In this document: piece after piece, positions 10,700-24,200 of the stretch | How the letters are laid out: each line of letters opens with the position of its first letter | How positions within the stretch are numbered: position 1 is the stretch's first letter | Assembly (NCBI GenBank): GCA_920105625.2 | Contig: OV050031.1 | Span: 98,399,676 to 98,463,675 of the forward strand | Direction of reading: 5' to 3' | DNA length: 64,000 nucleotides | Source of the DNA: Clusia tigrina | Lineage: Eukaryota; Arthropoda; Insecta; Diptera; Clusiidae | Made by a program: the position numbers and the translations under genes | The notes under the pieces: generated by a model | The model's database searches: none | Told to the model about the DNA's origin: nothing | Seen by the model: the letters and a program-made list of their open reading frames with translations, nothing else

Positions 10700-13600
10700 A
10701 AAAGTTACAAGCATTTATATGTTGCAAACTTTGATAGGTGTAATACGTACCGTATAGAAGTTAGGGCCATTTGAAGTTTTATCAGTGTTTTATTTGGGAT
10801 TCAAGGGTAGCATAGCTTTGAGCAATAGCTTAAATTGACAAGAGGCTCGAGTACTTTATTGTTAGAAAATTTCAAGGTTTTATGACGCTCCAGTAAAAAG
10901 TTACAAGCATTTATATGTTGCAAACTTTGATAGGTGTAGGACGTATCGTATAGAAGTTAGGGCCATTTGAAGTTTTATCAATGTTTGATTTCGGATTCAA
11001 GGGTAGCATAGCTTTGAGCGATAGCTTAAATTGACAAGAGACTCGAGTACTTTATTGTTACAAAATTTCAAGGTTTTATGACGCTCCAGTAAAAAGTTAC
11101 AAGCATTTGTATGTTGCAAACTTTGATAGGTGTAGGACGTACCGTATAGAATTTAGGGCCATTTGAAGTTTTATCAGTGATTGATTTGGGATTCAAGGGT
11201 AGCATAGCTTTGAGCGATAGCTTAAATTGACAAGAGACTCGAGTACTTTATTGTTACAAAATTTCAAGGTTTTATGACGCTCCAGTAAAAAGTTACAAGC
11301 ATTTATATGTTGCAAACTTTGATAGGTGTAGGACGTACCGTATAGAAGTTAGGGCCATTTGAAGTTTATCAGTGTTTGATTTGGGACTTAATGGTAGCAT
11401 AGCTTTGACCGATAACTTAAATTGACAAGCGGCTCGAGTACTTTATTGTTACAAAATTTCAAGGTTTTATGACGCTCCAGTAAAAAATTACAAGCATTTA
11501 TATGTTGCAAACTTTGGTAGGTGTAGGACGTACCGTATAGAAGTTAGGGCCATTTGAAGTTTTATAAGTATTTTATTTGGTATTCAAGGGTAACATAGCT
11601 TTGAGCAATAGCTTAAATTGACAAGAGGCTCGAGTACTTTATTGTGACAAAATTTCAAGGTTTTATGACGCTCCAGTAAAAAGTTACAAGCATATGTATG
11701 TTGCAAACTTTGATAGGTGTAGGACGTACCGTATAGAAGTTAGGGCCATTTGAAGTTTTATCAGTGTTTGATTTGGGACTCAAGGGTAACATAGCTTTGA
11801 GCGATAGCTTAAATTGACAAGAGGCTCGAGTACTTTATTGTTACAAAATTTCAAGGTTTTATGACGCTCCAGTAAAAAGTTACAAGCATTTGTATGTTGC
11901 AAACTTTGATAGGTGTAGGACGTACCGTATAGAAGTTAGGGCCATTTGAAGTTTTATCAGTGTTTGATTTTGGACTTAAGGGTAGCATAGCTTTGAGCGA
12001 TAGCTTAAATTGACAAGAGGCTCGAGTACTTTATTGTTACAAAATTTCAAGGTTTTATGACGCTCCAGTAAAAAGTTACAAGCATTTGTATGTTGCAAAC
12101 TTATATAGGTGTAGGACGTACCGTATAGAATTTAGGGCCATTTGAAGTTTTATCAGTGATTGATTTGGGATTCAAGGGTAGCATAGCTTTCAGCGATAGC
12201 TTAAATTGACAAGAGGCTCGAGTACTTTATTGTTACAAAATTTCAAGGTTTTATGACGCTTCAGTGAAAAGTTACAAGCATTTGTATGTTGCAAACTTTG
12301 ATAGGTGTAGGACGTACCGTATAGAATTTAGGGCCATTTGAAGTTTTATCAGTGATTGATTTGGGATTCAAGGGTAGCATAGCTTTGAGCGATAGCTTAA
12401 ATTGACAAGAGGCTAGAGTACTTTATTGTTACAAAATTTCAAGGTTTTATGACGCTCCAGTGAAAAGTTGCAAGCATTTGTATGTTGCAAACTTTGATAG
12501 GTGTAGGACGTACCGTATAGAAGTTAGGGCCATTTGAAGTTTTATCAGTGATTGATTTGGGATTCAAGGGGATCCAAGCTACCCTTGAGGGTAGCATAGC
12601 TTTGAGTGATAGCTTAAATTGACAAGAGGCTCGAGTACTTTATTGTTACAAAATTTCCAGGTTTTATGACGCTCCAGTAAAAAGTTACAAGCATTTGTAT
12701 GTTGCAAACTTATATAGGTGTAGGACGTACCGTATAGAATTTAGGGCCATTTGAAGTTTTATCAGTGATTGATTTGGGATTCAAGGGTAGCATAGCTTTG
12801 AGCGATAGCTTAAATTGACAAGAGGCTCGAGTACTTTATTGTTACAGAATTTCAAGGTTTTATGACGCTCCAGTGAAAAGTTACAAGCATTTGTATGTTG
12901 CAAACTTTGATAGGTGTAGGACGTACCGTATAGAAGTTAGGGCCATTTGAAGTTTTATCAGTGATTGATTTGGGATTCAAGGGTAGCATAGCTTTGACCG
13001 ATAGCTTAAATTGACAAGAGGCTCGAGTATGTACTTTATTGTTACAAAATTTCAAGGTTTTATAACGCTCCAGTAAAAAGTTACAAGCATTTGTATGTTG
13101 CAAACTTTGATAAGTGTAGGACGTACCGTAGAGAACTTAGGGCCATTTGAAGTTTTATCAGTGTTTTATTTGGGATTCAAGGGTAGCATAGCTTTGAGCG
13201 ATAGCTTAAATTGACAAGAGGCTCGAGTAGTTTATTGTTACAAAATTTCAAGGTTTTATTACGCTCCAGTAAAAAGTTACAAGCATTTGTATGTTGCGAA
13301 CTTTGATAGGTGTAGGACGTACCGTATAGATGTTAGGGCCATTTGAAGTTTTATCAGTGTTTTGTTTGGGATTCAAGGGTAGCATAGCTTTGAGCGATAG
13401 CTTAAATTGACAAGAGGCTCGAGTACTTTCTTGTTACAAAAGTTCAAGGTTTTATTACGCTCCAGTAAAAAGTTACAAGCATTTGTATGTTGCAAACTTT
13501 GATAGGTGTAGGACGTACCGTATGAATTTAGGGCCATTTGAAGTTTTATCAGTGTTTGATTTGGAACTCAAGGGTAGCATAGCTTTGAGCGATAGCTTAA

Positions 13601-13993
13601 ATTGACAAGCGGCTCGAGTACTTTTTTGTTACAAAATTTCAAGGTTTTATGACGCTCCAGTAAAAAGTTAGAAGCATTTATATGTTGCAAACTTTGATAG
13701 GTGTAATACGTACCGTATAGAAGTTAGGGCCATTTGAAGTTTTATCAGTGTTTTATTTGGGATTCAAGGGTAGCATAGCTTTGAGCAATAGCTTAAATTG
13801 ACAAGAGGCTCGAGTACTTTATTGTTAGAAAATTTCAAGGTTTTATGACGCTCCAGTAAAAAGTTACAAGCATTTATATGTTGCAAACTTTGATAGGTGT
13901 AGGACGTATCGTATAGAAGTTAGGGCCATTTGAAGTTTTATCAGTGTTTGATTTCGGATTCAAGGGTAGGATAGCTTTGAGCGATAGCTTAAG
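9760..13993. repeat. Dispersed duplication, 2,963-bp offset
   Basis: The stretch from about 9,760 to 11,030 reappears from about 12,723 to 13,993. GTGTAATACG lies at 10,738 and 13,701, and the 4-bp insertion at 10,064 and 13,027, both exactly 2,963 bp apart. TTATTGTTAGAAAATT and GGACGTATCG also match. The intervening part (about 11.0-12.7 kb) carries other monomer types, including one with TTATAAGTATTTTATTTGG near 11,560 that recurs only in domain 3. Confidence 0.8.
12571..12591. repeat. 21-bp hairpin-forming insertion, copy 4
   Basis: Same insertion; the stem and loop lie at 12,578-12,595. The carrying monomer follows one with GAGGCTAGAG, as in copies 2 and 3, and is itself followed by TTTGAGTGATAG, so it derives from the same ancestral block. 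Confidence 0.9.
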
Positions 13994-14554
13994 TTGACAA
14001 GAGGCTCGAGTACTGTATTGTTACAAAATTTCAAGGTTTTATGACGCTCCAGTAAAAAGTTACAAGCATTTGTATGTTGCAAACTTTGATAGGTGTAGGA
14101 CGTACCGTATAGAAGTTAGGGCCATTTGAAGTTTTATCAGTGTTTGATTTTGGACTTAAGGGTAGCATAGCTTTGAGCGATAGCTTAAATTGACAAGAGG
14201 CTCGAGTACTTTATTGTTACAAAATTTCAAGGTTTTATGACGCTCCAGTAAAAAGTTACAAGCATTTGTATGTTGCAAACTTTGATAGGTGTAGGACATA
14301 CCGTATAGAAGTTAGGGCCATTTGAAGTTTTATCAGTGTTTGATTCGGGACTTAAGCGTAGCATAGCTTTGAGCGATAGCTTAAATTGGCAAGCGGCTCG
14401 AGTACTTTATTGTTACAAAATTTCAAGGTTTTATGACGCTCCAATGAAAAGTTACAAGCATTTGTATGTTGCAAACTTTGATAGGTGTAGGACGTACCGT
14501 ATAGAAGTTAGGGCCATTTGAAGTTTTATCAGTGTTTTGTTTGGGATTCAAGGG

Positions 14555-14575
14555 GATCCAAGCTACCCTTGAGGG
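14555..14575. repeat. 21-bp hairpin-forming insertion, copy 5
   Basis: Same insertion in a different monomer background (GTTTTGTTTGGGATTC upstream, GAGACTCGAG in the next monomer). Stem and loop lie at 14,562-14,579. The changed background suggests recombination or conversion has moved the insertion between monomer types. Confidence 0.9.
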
Positions 14576-16532
14576 TAGCATAGCTTTGAGCGATAGCTTA
14601 AATTGACAAGAGACTCGAGTACTTTATTGTTACAAAATTTCAAGGTTTTAGGACGCTCAAGTAAAAAGTTACAAGCATTTGTATGTTGCAAACTTTGATA
14701 GGTGTAGGACGTACCGTATAGAATTTAGGGCCATTTGAAGTTTTATCAGTGATTGATTTGGGATTCAAGGGTAGCATAGCTTTGAGCGATAGCTTAAATT
14801 GACAAGAGGCTCGAGTACTTTATTGTTCCAAAATTTCAAGGTTTTATGACGCTCCAGTGAAAAGTTACAAGCATTTGTATGTTGCAAACTTTGATAGGTG
14901 TTGGACGTACCGTATAGAACTTAGGGCCATTTGAAGTTTTATCAGTGTTTTATTTGGGATTCAAGGGTAGCATAGCTTTGAGCGATAGCTTAAATTGACA
15001 AGAGGCTCGAGTACTTTATTGTTACAAAATTTCAAGATTTTATTACGCTCCAGTAAAAAGTTACAAGCATTTGTATGTTGCAAACTTTGATAGGTGTAGG
15101 ACGTACCGTATGAATTTAGGGCCATTTGAAGTTTTATCAGTGTTTGATTTGGAACTCAAGGGTAGCAAAGCTTTGAGCGATAGCTTAAATTGACAAGCGG
15201 CTCGAGTACTTTATTGTTACAAAATTTCAAGGTTTTATGACGCTCCAGTAAAAAGTTACAAGCATTTGTATGTTGCGAACTTTGATAGGTGTAGGACGTA
15301 CCGTATAGATGTTAGGGCCATTTGAAGTTTTATCAGTGTTTTGTTTGGGATTCAAGGGTAGCATAGCTTTGAGCGATAGCTTCAATTGACAAGAGGCTCG
15401 AGTACTTTCTTGTTACAAAAGTTCAAGGTTTTATTACGCTCCAGTAAAAAGTTACAAGCATTTGTATGTTGCAAACTTTGATAGGTGTAGGACGTACCGT
15501 ATGAATTTAGGGCCATTTGAAGTTTTATCAGTGTTTGATTTGGAACTCAAGGGTAGCATAGCTTTGAGCGATAGCTTAAATTGACAAGCGGCTCGAGTAC
15601 TTTTTTGTTACAAAATTTCAAGGTTTTATGACGCTCCAGTAAAAAGTTAGAAGCATTTATATGTTGCAAACTTTGATAGGTGTAATACGTACCGTATAGA
15701 AGTTAGGGCCATTTGAAGTTTTATCAGTGTTTTATTTGGGATTCAAGGGTAGCATAGCTTTGAGCAATAGCTTAAATTGACAAGAGGCTCGAGTACTTTA
15801 TTGTTAGAAAATTTCAAGGTTTTATGACGCTCCAGTAAAAAGTTACAACATTTATATGTTGCAAACTTTGATAGGTGTAGGACGTATCGTATAGAAGTTA
15901 GGGCCATTTGAAGTTTTATCAGTGTTTGATTTCGGATTCAAGGGTAGGATAGCTTTGAGCGATAGCTTAAGTTGACAAGAGGCTCGAGTACTGTATTGTT
16001 ACAAAATTTCAAGGTTTTATGACGCTCCAGTAAAAAGTTACAAGCATTTGTATGTTGCAAACTTTGATAGGTGTAGGACGTACCGTATAGAAGTTAGGGC
16101 CATTTGAAGTTTTATCAGTGTTTGATTTTGGACTTAAGGGTAGCATAGCTTTGAGCGATAGCTTAAATTGACAAGAGGCTCGAGTACTTTATTGTTACAA
16201 AATTTCAAGGTTTTATGACGCTCCAGTAAAAAGTTACAAGCATTTGTATGTTGCAAACTTTGATAGGTGTAGGACATACCGTATAGAAGTTAGGGCCATT
16301 TGAAGTTTTATCAGTGTTTGATTCGGGACTTAAGCGTAGCATAGCTTTGAGCGATAGCTTAAATTGGCAAGCGGCTCGAGTACTTTATTGTTACAAAATT
16401 TCAAGGTTTTATGACGCTCCAATGAAAAGTTACAAGCATTTGTATGTTGCAAACTTTGATAGGTGTAGGACGTACCGTATAGAAGTTAGGGCGATTTGAA
16501 GTTTTATCAGTGTTTTGTTTGGGATTCAAGGG

Positions 16533-16553
16533 GATCCAAGCTACCCTTGAGGG
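16533..16553. repeat. 21-bp hairpin-forming insertion, copy 6
   Basis: Copy of the insertion at 14,555, carried along by the 1,979-bp tandem duplication; the stem and loop lie at 16,540-16,557. No further copy was seen downstream of this point. Confidence 0.9.
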
Positions 16554-18249
16554 TAGCATAGCTTTGAGCGATAGCTTAAATTGACAAGAGACTCGAGTAC
16601 TTTATTGTTACAAAATTTCAAGGTTTTAGGACGCTCAAGTAAAAAGTTACAAGCATTTGTATGTTGCAAACTTTGATAGGTGTAGGACGTACCGTATAGA
16701 ATTTAGGGCCATTTGAAGTTTTATCAGTGATTGATTTGGGATTCAAGGGTAGCATAGCTTTGAGCGATAGCTTAAATTGACAAGAGGCTCGAGTACTTTA
16801 TTGTTCCAAAATTTCAAGGTTTTATGACGCTCCAGTGAAAAGTTACAAGCATTTGTATGTTGCAAACTTTGATAGGTGTTGGACGTACCGTATAGAACTT
16901 AGGGCCATTTGAAGTTTTATCAGTGTTTTATTTGGGATTCAAGGGTAGCATAGCTTTGAGCGATAGCTTAAATTGACAAGAGGCTCGAGTACTTTATTGT
17001 TACAAAATTTCAAGATTTTATTACGCTCCAGTAAAAAGTTACAAGCATTTGTATGTTGCAAACTTTGATAGGTGTAGGACGTACCGTATGAATTTAGGGC
17101 CATTTGAAGTTTTATCAGTGTTTGATTTGGAACTCAAGGGTAGCAAAGCTTTGAGCGATAGCTTAAATTGACAAGCGGCTCGAGTACTTTATTGTTACAA
17201 AATTTCAAGGTTTTATGACGCTCCAGTAAAAAGTTACAAGCATTTATATGTTGCAAACTTTGATAGGTGTAGGACGTACCGTATAGAAGTTAGGGCCATT
17301 TGAAGTTTATCAGTGTTTGATTTGGGACTTAATGGTAGCATAGCTTTGACCGATAACTTAAATTGACAAGCGGCTCGAGTACTTTATTGTCACAAAATTT
17401 CAAGGTTTTATGACGTTCCAGTAAAAAGTTAGAAGCATTTTTATGTTGCAAACTTTGATAGGTGTAGGACGTACCGTATAGAAGTTAGGGCCATTTGTAG
17501 TTTTATCGGTGTTTTATTTGGCATTCAAGGGTAGCATAGCTTTGAGCAATAGCTTAAATTGACAAGAGAGTCGAGTACTTTATTGTTACAAAATTTCAAG
17601 TTTTTATGACGCTCCAGTAAAAAGTTACAAGCATTTATATGTTGCAAAATTTGATAGGTGTAGGACGTATCGTACAGAAGTTAGGGCCATTTGAAGTCTT
17701 ATCAGTGTTTGATTTGGGATTCAAGGGTAGCATAGCTTCGAGCGATAGCTTAAGTTGACAAGCGGCTCGAGTACTTTATTGTTACAAAATTTCAATGTTT
17801 TATGACGCTCCAGTAAAAAGTTACAAGCATTTGTATGTTGCAAACTTTGATAGGTGTAGGACGTACCGTATAGAAGTTAGGGCCATTTGAAGTTTTATCA
17901 GTGTTTGATTTGGGACTCAAGGGTAGCATAGCTTTGAGCGATAGCTTAAATTGACAAGAGGCTCGAGTACTTTATTGTTACAAAATTTCAAGGTTTTATG
18001 ACGCTCCAGTAAAAAATTACAAGCATTTATATGTTGCAAACTTTGGTAGGTGTAGGACGTACCGTATAGAAGTTAGGGCCATTTGAAGTTTTATAAGTAT
18101 TTTATTTGGTATTCAAGGGTAACATAGCTTTGAGCAATAGCTTAAATTGACAAGAGGCTCGAGTACTTTATTGTGACAAAATTTCAAGGTTTTATGACGC
18201 TCCAATAAAAAGTTACAAGCATATGTATGTTGCAAACTTTGATAGGTGT

Positions 18250-21200
18250 AGGACGTACCGTATAGAAGTTAGGGTCATCTGAAGTTTTATCAGTGTTTGA
18301 TTTGGCACTCAAGGGTAACATAGCTTTGAGCGATAGGTTAAATTGACAAGAGGCTCGAGTACTTTATTGTTACAAAATTTCAAGGTTTTATGACGCTCCA
18401 GTAAAAAGTTACAAGCATTTGTATGTTGCAAACTTTGATAGGTGTAGGACGTACCGTATAGAAGTTAGGGCCATTTGAAGTTTTATCAGTGTTTTATTTG
18501 GGATTCAAGGGTAGCATAGCTTTGAGCGATAGCTTAAATTGACAAGAGGCTCGAGTACTTTATTGTTACAAAATTTCGACGTTTTATGACGCTCCAGTAA
18601 AAAGTTTCAAGCATTTGTATGTTGCAAACTTTGATAGGTGTAGGACGTACCGTGTAGAAGTTAGGGCCATTTGAAGTTTTATCAGTGTTTGATTTGGGAC
18701 TCAAGGGTAGCATAGCTTTGAGCGATAGCTTAAATTGACAAGCGGCTCGAGTACTTTATTGTGACAAAATTTCAAGGTTTTATGACGCTCCAGTAAAAAG
18801 TTACAAGCATATGTATGTTGCAAACTTTGATAGGTGTAGGACGTACCGTATAGAAGTTAGGGCCATTTGAAGTTTTATCAGTGTTTTATTTGGGATTCAA
18901 GGGTAGCATAGCTTTGAGCGATAGCTTAAATTGACAAGAGGCTCGAGTACTTTATTGTTACAAAATTTCGACGTTTTATGACGCTCCAGTAAAAAGTTAC
19001 TAGCATTTGTATGTTACAAACTTTGATAGGTGTAGGACGTACCGTATAGAAGTTAGGGCCATTTGAAGTTTTATCAGTGTTTTGTTTGGGATTCAAGGGT
19101 AGCATAGCTTTGAGCGATAGCTTAAATTGACAAGAGGCTCGAGTACTTTATTGTTACAAAATTTCAAGGTTTTATTACGCTCCAGTAAAAAGTTACAAGC
19201 ATTTGTATGTTGCAAACTTTGATAGGTGTAGGACGTACTGTATGAATTTAGGGCCATTTGAAGTTTTATCAGTGTTTGATTTGGAACTCAAGGGTAGCAT
19301 AGCTTTGAGCGATAGCTTAAATTGACAAGCGGCTCGAGTACTTTATTGTTACAAAATTTCAAGGTTTTATGACGCTCCAGTAAAAAGTTACAAGCATTTA
19401 TATGTTGCAAACTTTGATAGGTGTAGGACGTACCGTATAGAAGTTAGGGCCATTTGAAGTTTATCAGTGTTTGATTTGGGACTTAATGGTAGCATAGCTT
19501 TGACCGATAACTTAAATTGACAAGCGGCTCGAGTACTTTATTGTTACAAAATTTCAAGGTGTTATGACGCTCCAGTAAAAAGTTAGAAGCATTTATATGT
19601 TGCAAACTTTGATAGGTGTAGGACGTACCGTATAGAAGTTAGGGCCATTTGTAGTTTTATCAGTGTTTTATTTGGCATTCAAGGGTAGCATAGCTTTGAG
19701 CAATAGCTTAAATTGACAAGAGGCTCGAGTACTTTATTGTTACAAAATTTCAAGTTTTTATGACGCTTCAGTAAAAAGTTACAAGCATTTATATGTTGCA
19801 AAATTTGATAGGTGTAGGACGTATCGTACAGAAGTTAGGGCCATTTGAAGTCTTATCAGTGTTTGATTTGGTATTCAAGGGTAGCATAGCTTTGAGCGAT
19901 AGCTTAAGTTGACAAGAGGCTCGAGTACTTTATTGTTACAAAATTTCAAGGTTTTATGACGCTCCAGTAAAAAGTTACTAGCATTTATATGTTGCAAACT
20001 TTGGTAGGTGTAGGACGTACCGTATAGAAGTTAGGGCCATTTGAAGTTTTATCAGTGTTTTATTTGGGATTCAAGGGAAACATAGCTTTGAGCAATAGCT
20101 TAAATTGACAAGAGGCTCGAGTACTTTATTGTGACAAAATTTCAAGGTTTTATGACGCTCCAGTAAAAAGTTACAAGCATATGTATGTTGCAAACTTTGA
20201 TAGGTGTAGGACGTACCGTATAGAAGTTAGGCCCATTTGAAGTTTTATCAGTGTTTGATTTGGGACTTAAGGGTAGCATAGCTTTGAGCGATAGCTTAAA
20301 TTGACAAGAGGCTCGAGTACTTTATTGTTACAAAATTTCAAGGTTTTATGACGCTCCAGTAAAAAGTTATAAGCATTTGTATGTTGCAAACTTTGAGAGG
20401 TGTAGGACGTACCGTATAGAAGTTAGGGCCATTTGAAGTTTTATCAGTGTTTTATTTGGGATTCAAGGGTAGCATAGCTTTGAGCGATAGCTTAAATTGA
20501 CAAGAGGCTCGAGTACATTATTGTTACAAAATTTCGAAGTTTTATGACGCTCCAGTAAAAAGTTACAAGCATTTGTATGTTGCAAACTTTGATAGGTGTA
20601 GGACGTACCGTATAGAAGTTAGCGCCATTTGAATTTTTATCAGTGTTTTATTTTGGAATCAAGGGTAGCATAGCTTTGAGCGATAGCTTAAATTGACAAG
20701 AGGCTCGAGTACTTTATTGTTACAAAATTTCGACGTTTTATGACGCTCCAGTAAAAAGTTACAAGCATTTGTATGTTGCAAACTTTGATAGGTGTAGGAC
20801 GTACCGTGTAGAAGTTAGGGCCATTTGAAGTTTTATCAGTGTTTGATTGGGGACTGAAGGGTAGCATAGCTTTGAGCGATAGCTTAAATTGACAAGCGGC
20901 TCGAGTACTTTATTGTTACAAAATTTCAAGGTTTTATGACGCTCCAGTAAAAAGTTAGAAGCATTTATATGTTGCAAACTTTGATAGGTGTAGGACGTAC
21001 CGTATAGAAGTTAGGGCCATTTGTAGTTTTATCAGTGTTTTATTTGGCATTCAAGGGTAGCATAGCTTTGAGCAATAGCTTAAATTGACAAGAGGCTCGA
21101 GTACTTTATTGTTACAAAATTTCAAGGTTTTATGACGCTCCAGTAAAAAGTTACAAGCATTTGTATGTTGCAAACTTTGATAGGTGTAGGACGTACCGTG

Positions 21201-24200
21201 TAGAAGTTAGGGCCATTTGAAGTTTATCAGTGTTTGATTTGGGACTTAATGGTAGCATAGCTTTGACCGATAACTTAAATTGACAAGCGGCTCGAGTACT
21301 TTATTGTTACAAAATTTCAAGGTTTTATGACGCTCCAGTAAAAAGTTAGAAGCATTTATATGTTGCAAACTTTGATAGGTGTAGGACGTACCGTATAGAA
21401 GTTAGGGCCATTTGTAGTTTTATCAGTGTTTTATTTGGCATTCAAGGGTAGCATAGCTTTGAGCAATAGCTTAAATTGACAAGAGGCTCGAGTACTTTAT
21501 TGTTACAAAATTTCAAGTTTTTATGACGCTCCAGTAAAAAGTTACAAGCATTTATATGTTGCAAAATTTGATAGGTGTAGGACGTATCGTACAGAAGTTA
21601 GGGCCATTTGAAGTCTTATCAGTGTTTGATTTGGGATTCAAGGGTAGCATAGCTTTGAGCGATAGCTTAAGTTGACAAGAGGCTCGAGTACTTTATTGTT
21701 ACAAAATTTCAAGGTTTTATGACGCTCCAGTAAAAAGTTACAAGCATTTGTATGTTGCAAACTTTGATAGGTGTAGGACGTACCGTATAGAAGTTAGGGT
21801 CATTTGAAGTTTTATCAGTGTTTGATTTGTGACTCAAGGGTAGCATAGCTTTGAGCGATAGCTCAAATTGACAAGCGGCTCGAGTACTTTATTGTTACAA
21901 AATTTCAATGTTTTATGACGCTCCAGTAAAAAGTTACAAGCATTTGTATGTTGCAAACTTTGATAGGTGTAGGACGTACCGTACAGAAGTTAGGGCCATT
22001 TGAAGTTTTATCAGTGTTTGATTTGGGACTCAAGGGTAGCATAGCTTTGAGCGATAGCTTAAATTGACAAGAGGCTCGAGTACTTTATTGTTACAAAATT
22101 TCAAGGTTTTATGACGCTCCAGTAAAAAGTTACAAGCATTTATATGTTGCAAACTTTGGTAGGTGTAGGACGTACCGTATAGAAGTTAGGGCCATTTGAA
22201 GTTTTATCAGTGTTTTATTTGGGATTCAAGGGTAACATAGCTTTGAGCAATAGCTTAAATTGACAAGAGGCTCGAGTACTTTATTGTGACAAAATTTCAA
22301 GGTTTTATGACGCTCCAGTAAAAAGTTACAAGCATATGTATGTTGCAAACTTTGCTAGGTGTAGGACGTACCGTATAGAAGTTAGGCCCATTTGAAGTTT
22401 TATCAGTGTTTGATTTGGGACTTAAGGGTAGCATAGCTTTGAGCGATAGCTTAAATTGACAAGAGGCTCGAGTACTTTATTGTTACAAAATTTCAAGGTT
22501 TTATGACGCTCCAGTAAAAAGTTACAAGCATTTGTATCTTGCAAACTTTGAGAGGTGTAGGACGTACCCTATAGAAGTTAGGGCCATTTGAAGTTTTATC
22601 AGTGTTTTATTTGGGATTCAAGGGTAGCATAGCTTTGAGCGATAGCTTAAATTGACAAGAGGCTCGAGTACTTTATTGTTACAAAATTTCGAAGTTTTAT
22701 GACGCTCCAGTAAAAAGTTACAAGCATTTGTATGTTGCAAACTTTGATAGGTGTAGGACGTACCGTGTAGAAGTTAGGGCCATTTGAAGTTTTATCAGTG
22801 TTTGATTTGGGACTCAAGGGCAGCATAGCTTTGAGCGATAGCTTAAATTGACAAGCGGCTCGAGTACTTTATTGTTACAAAATTTCAATGTTTTATGACG
22901 CTCCAGTAAAAAGTTACAAGCATTTGTATGTTGCAAACTTTGATAGGTGTAGGACGTACCGTATAGAAGTTAGGGCCATTTGAAATTTTATCAGTGTTTG
23001 ATTTGGGACTCAAGGGTAACATAGCTTTGAGCGATAGCTTAAATTGACAAGAGGCTCGAGTACTTTATTGTTACAAAATTTCAAGGTTTTATGACGCTCC
23101 AGTAAAAAGTTACAAGCATTTGTATGTTGCAAACTTTGATAGGTGTAGGACGTACCGTATAGAAGTTAGCGCCATTTGAATTTTTATCAGTGTTTTATTT
23201 GGGATTCAAGGGTAGCATAGCTTTGAGCGATAGCTTAAATTGACAAGCGGCTCGAGTACTTTATTGTTACAAAATTTCAATGTTTTATGACGCTCCAGTA
23301 AAAAGTTACAAGCATTTGTATGTTGCAAACTTTGATAGGTGTAGGACGTACCGTATAGAAGTTAGGACCATTTGAAGTTTTATCAGTGTTTGATTTGGGA
23401 CTCAAGGGTAGCATAGCTTTGAGCGATAGCTTAAATTGACAAGAGGCTCGAGTACTTTATTGTTACAAAATTTCAAGGTTTTATGACGCTCCAGTAAAAA
23501 GTTACAAGCATTTATATGTTGCAAACTTTGGTAGGTGTAGGACGTACCGTATAGAAGTTAGGGCCATTTGTAGTTTTATCAGTGTTTTATTTGGCATTCA
23601 AGGGTAGCATAGCTTTGAGCAATAGCTTAAATTGACAAGAGAGTCGAGTACTTTATTGTTACAAAATTTCAAGTTTTTATGACGCTCCAGTAAAAAGTTA
23701 CAAGAATTTATATGTTGCAAAATTTGATAGGTGTAGGACGTATCGTACAGAAGTTAGGGCCATTTGAAGTCTTATCAGTGTTTGATTTGGGATTCAAGGG
23801 TAGCATAGCTTCGAGCGATAGCTTAAGTTGACAAGAGGCTCGAGTACTTTATTGTTACAAAATTTCAAGGTTTTATGACGCTCCAGTAAAAAGTTACAAG
23901 CATTTGCATGTTGCAAACTTTGATAGGTGTAGGACGTACCGTGTAGAAGTTAGGGCCATTTGAAGTTTTATCAGTGTTTGATTTGGGACTCAAGGGCAGC
24001 ATAGCTTTGAGCGATAGCTTAAATTGACAAGAGGCTCGAGTACTTTATTGTTACAAAATTTCAAGGTTTTATGACGCTCCAGTAAAAAGTTACAAGCATT
24101 TGTATGTTGCAAACTTTGATAGGTGTAGGACGTACCGTATAGAAGTTAGCGCCATTTGAATTTTTATCAGTGTTTTATTTGGGATTCAAGGGTAGCATAG

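Larger units (their letters stand above)
5681..17219. repeat. Domain 2: mosaic of multi-monomer duplications
   Basis: Monomers here often carry CCAGTGAAAAG, AGTGATTGATTTGGG, CAAACTTATATAGG or TTTGATAAGTG, which are rare elsewhere. The domain is assembled from overlapping duplications with periods of 1,001, 1,179, 2,963 and 1,979 bp, listed separately. It also holds all six copies of a 21-bp hairpin-forming insertion and all three copies of a 4-bp insertion in the GAGTAC segment. The right edge is placed at the end of the second 1,979-bp copy, where TATATGTTGC-type monomers take over. Confidence 0.8.
13263..17219. repeat. Nearly perfect tandem duplication, 1,979 bp
   Basis: About 13,263-15,241 and about 15,242-17,219 are two adjacent copies of a ten-monomer block. 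Both contain GATGTTAGGG, GTGTAATACG, TTAAGCGTAGC and one 21-bp hairpin insertion. I found only a handful of differences: AGCTTAAATTG against AGCTTCAATTG (near 15,382), a missing G in ACAACATTT (near 15,848), and GGGCCATTT against GGGCGATTT (near 16,492). The offset is 1,979 bp before the missing base and 1,978 bp after it. The breakpoints fall inside a monomer, near TTTTAT(T/G)ACGC. Confidence 0.9.

Noticed and set aside
14336..14521. 61-residue open frames on the + strand (also near 9,019, 16,314, 43,625, 44,593, 48,657, 50,029, 50,421, 53,749, 54,728)
   Set aside because: They are the monomer read in one frame, open only where the junction TTGACAAG has become TTGGCAAG so that TGA becomes TGG. 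Those checked start with GTG, and all stop within about one monomer. The frame shifts by one base per 196-bp monomer and there is no conserved protein feature.
18988..19030. Private substitutions such as TTACTAGC and TGTTACAAAC as possible functional sites
   Set aside because: They are single-copy or few-copy base changes that fit random drift among monomers; nothing links them to a motif.
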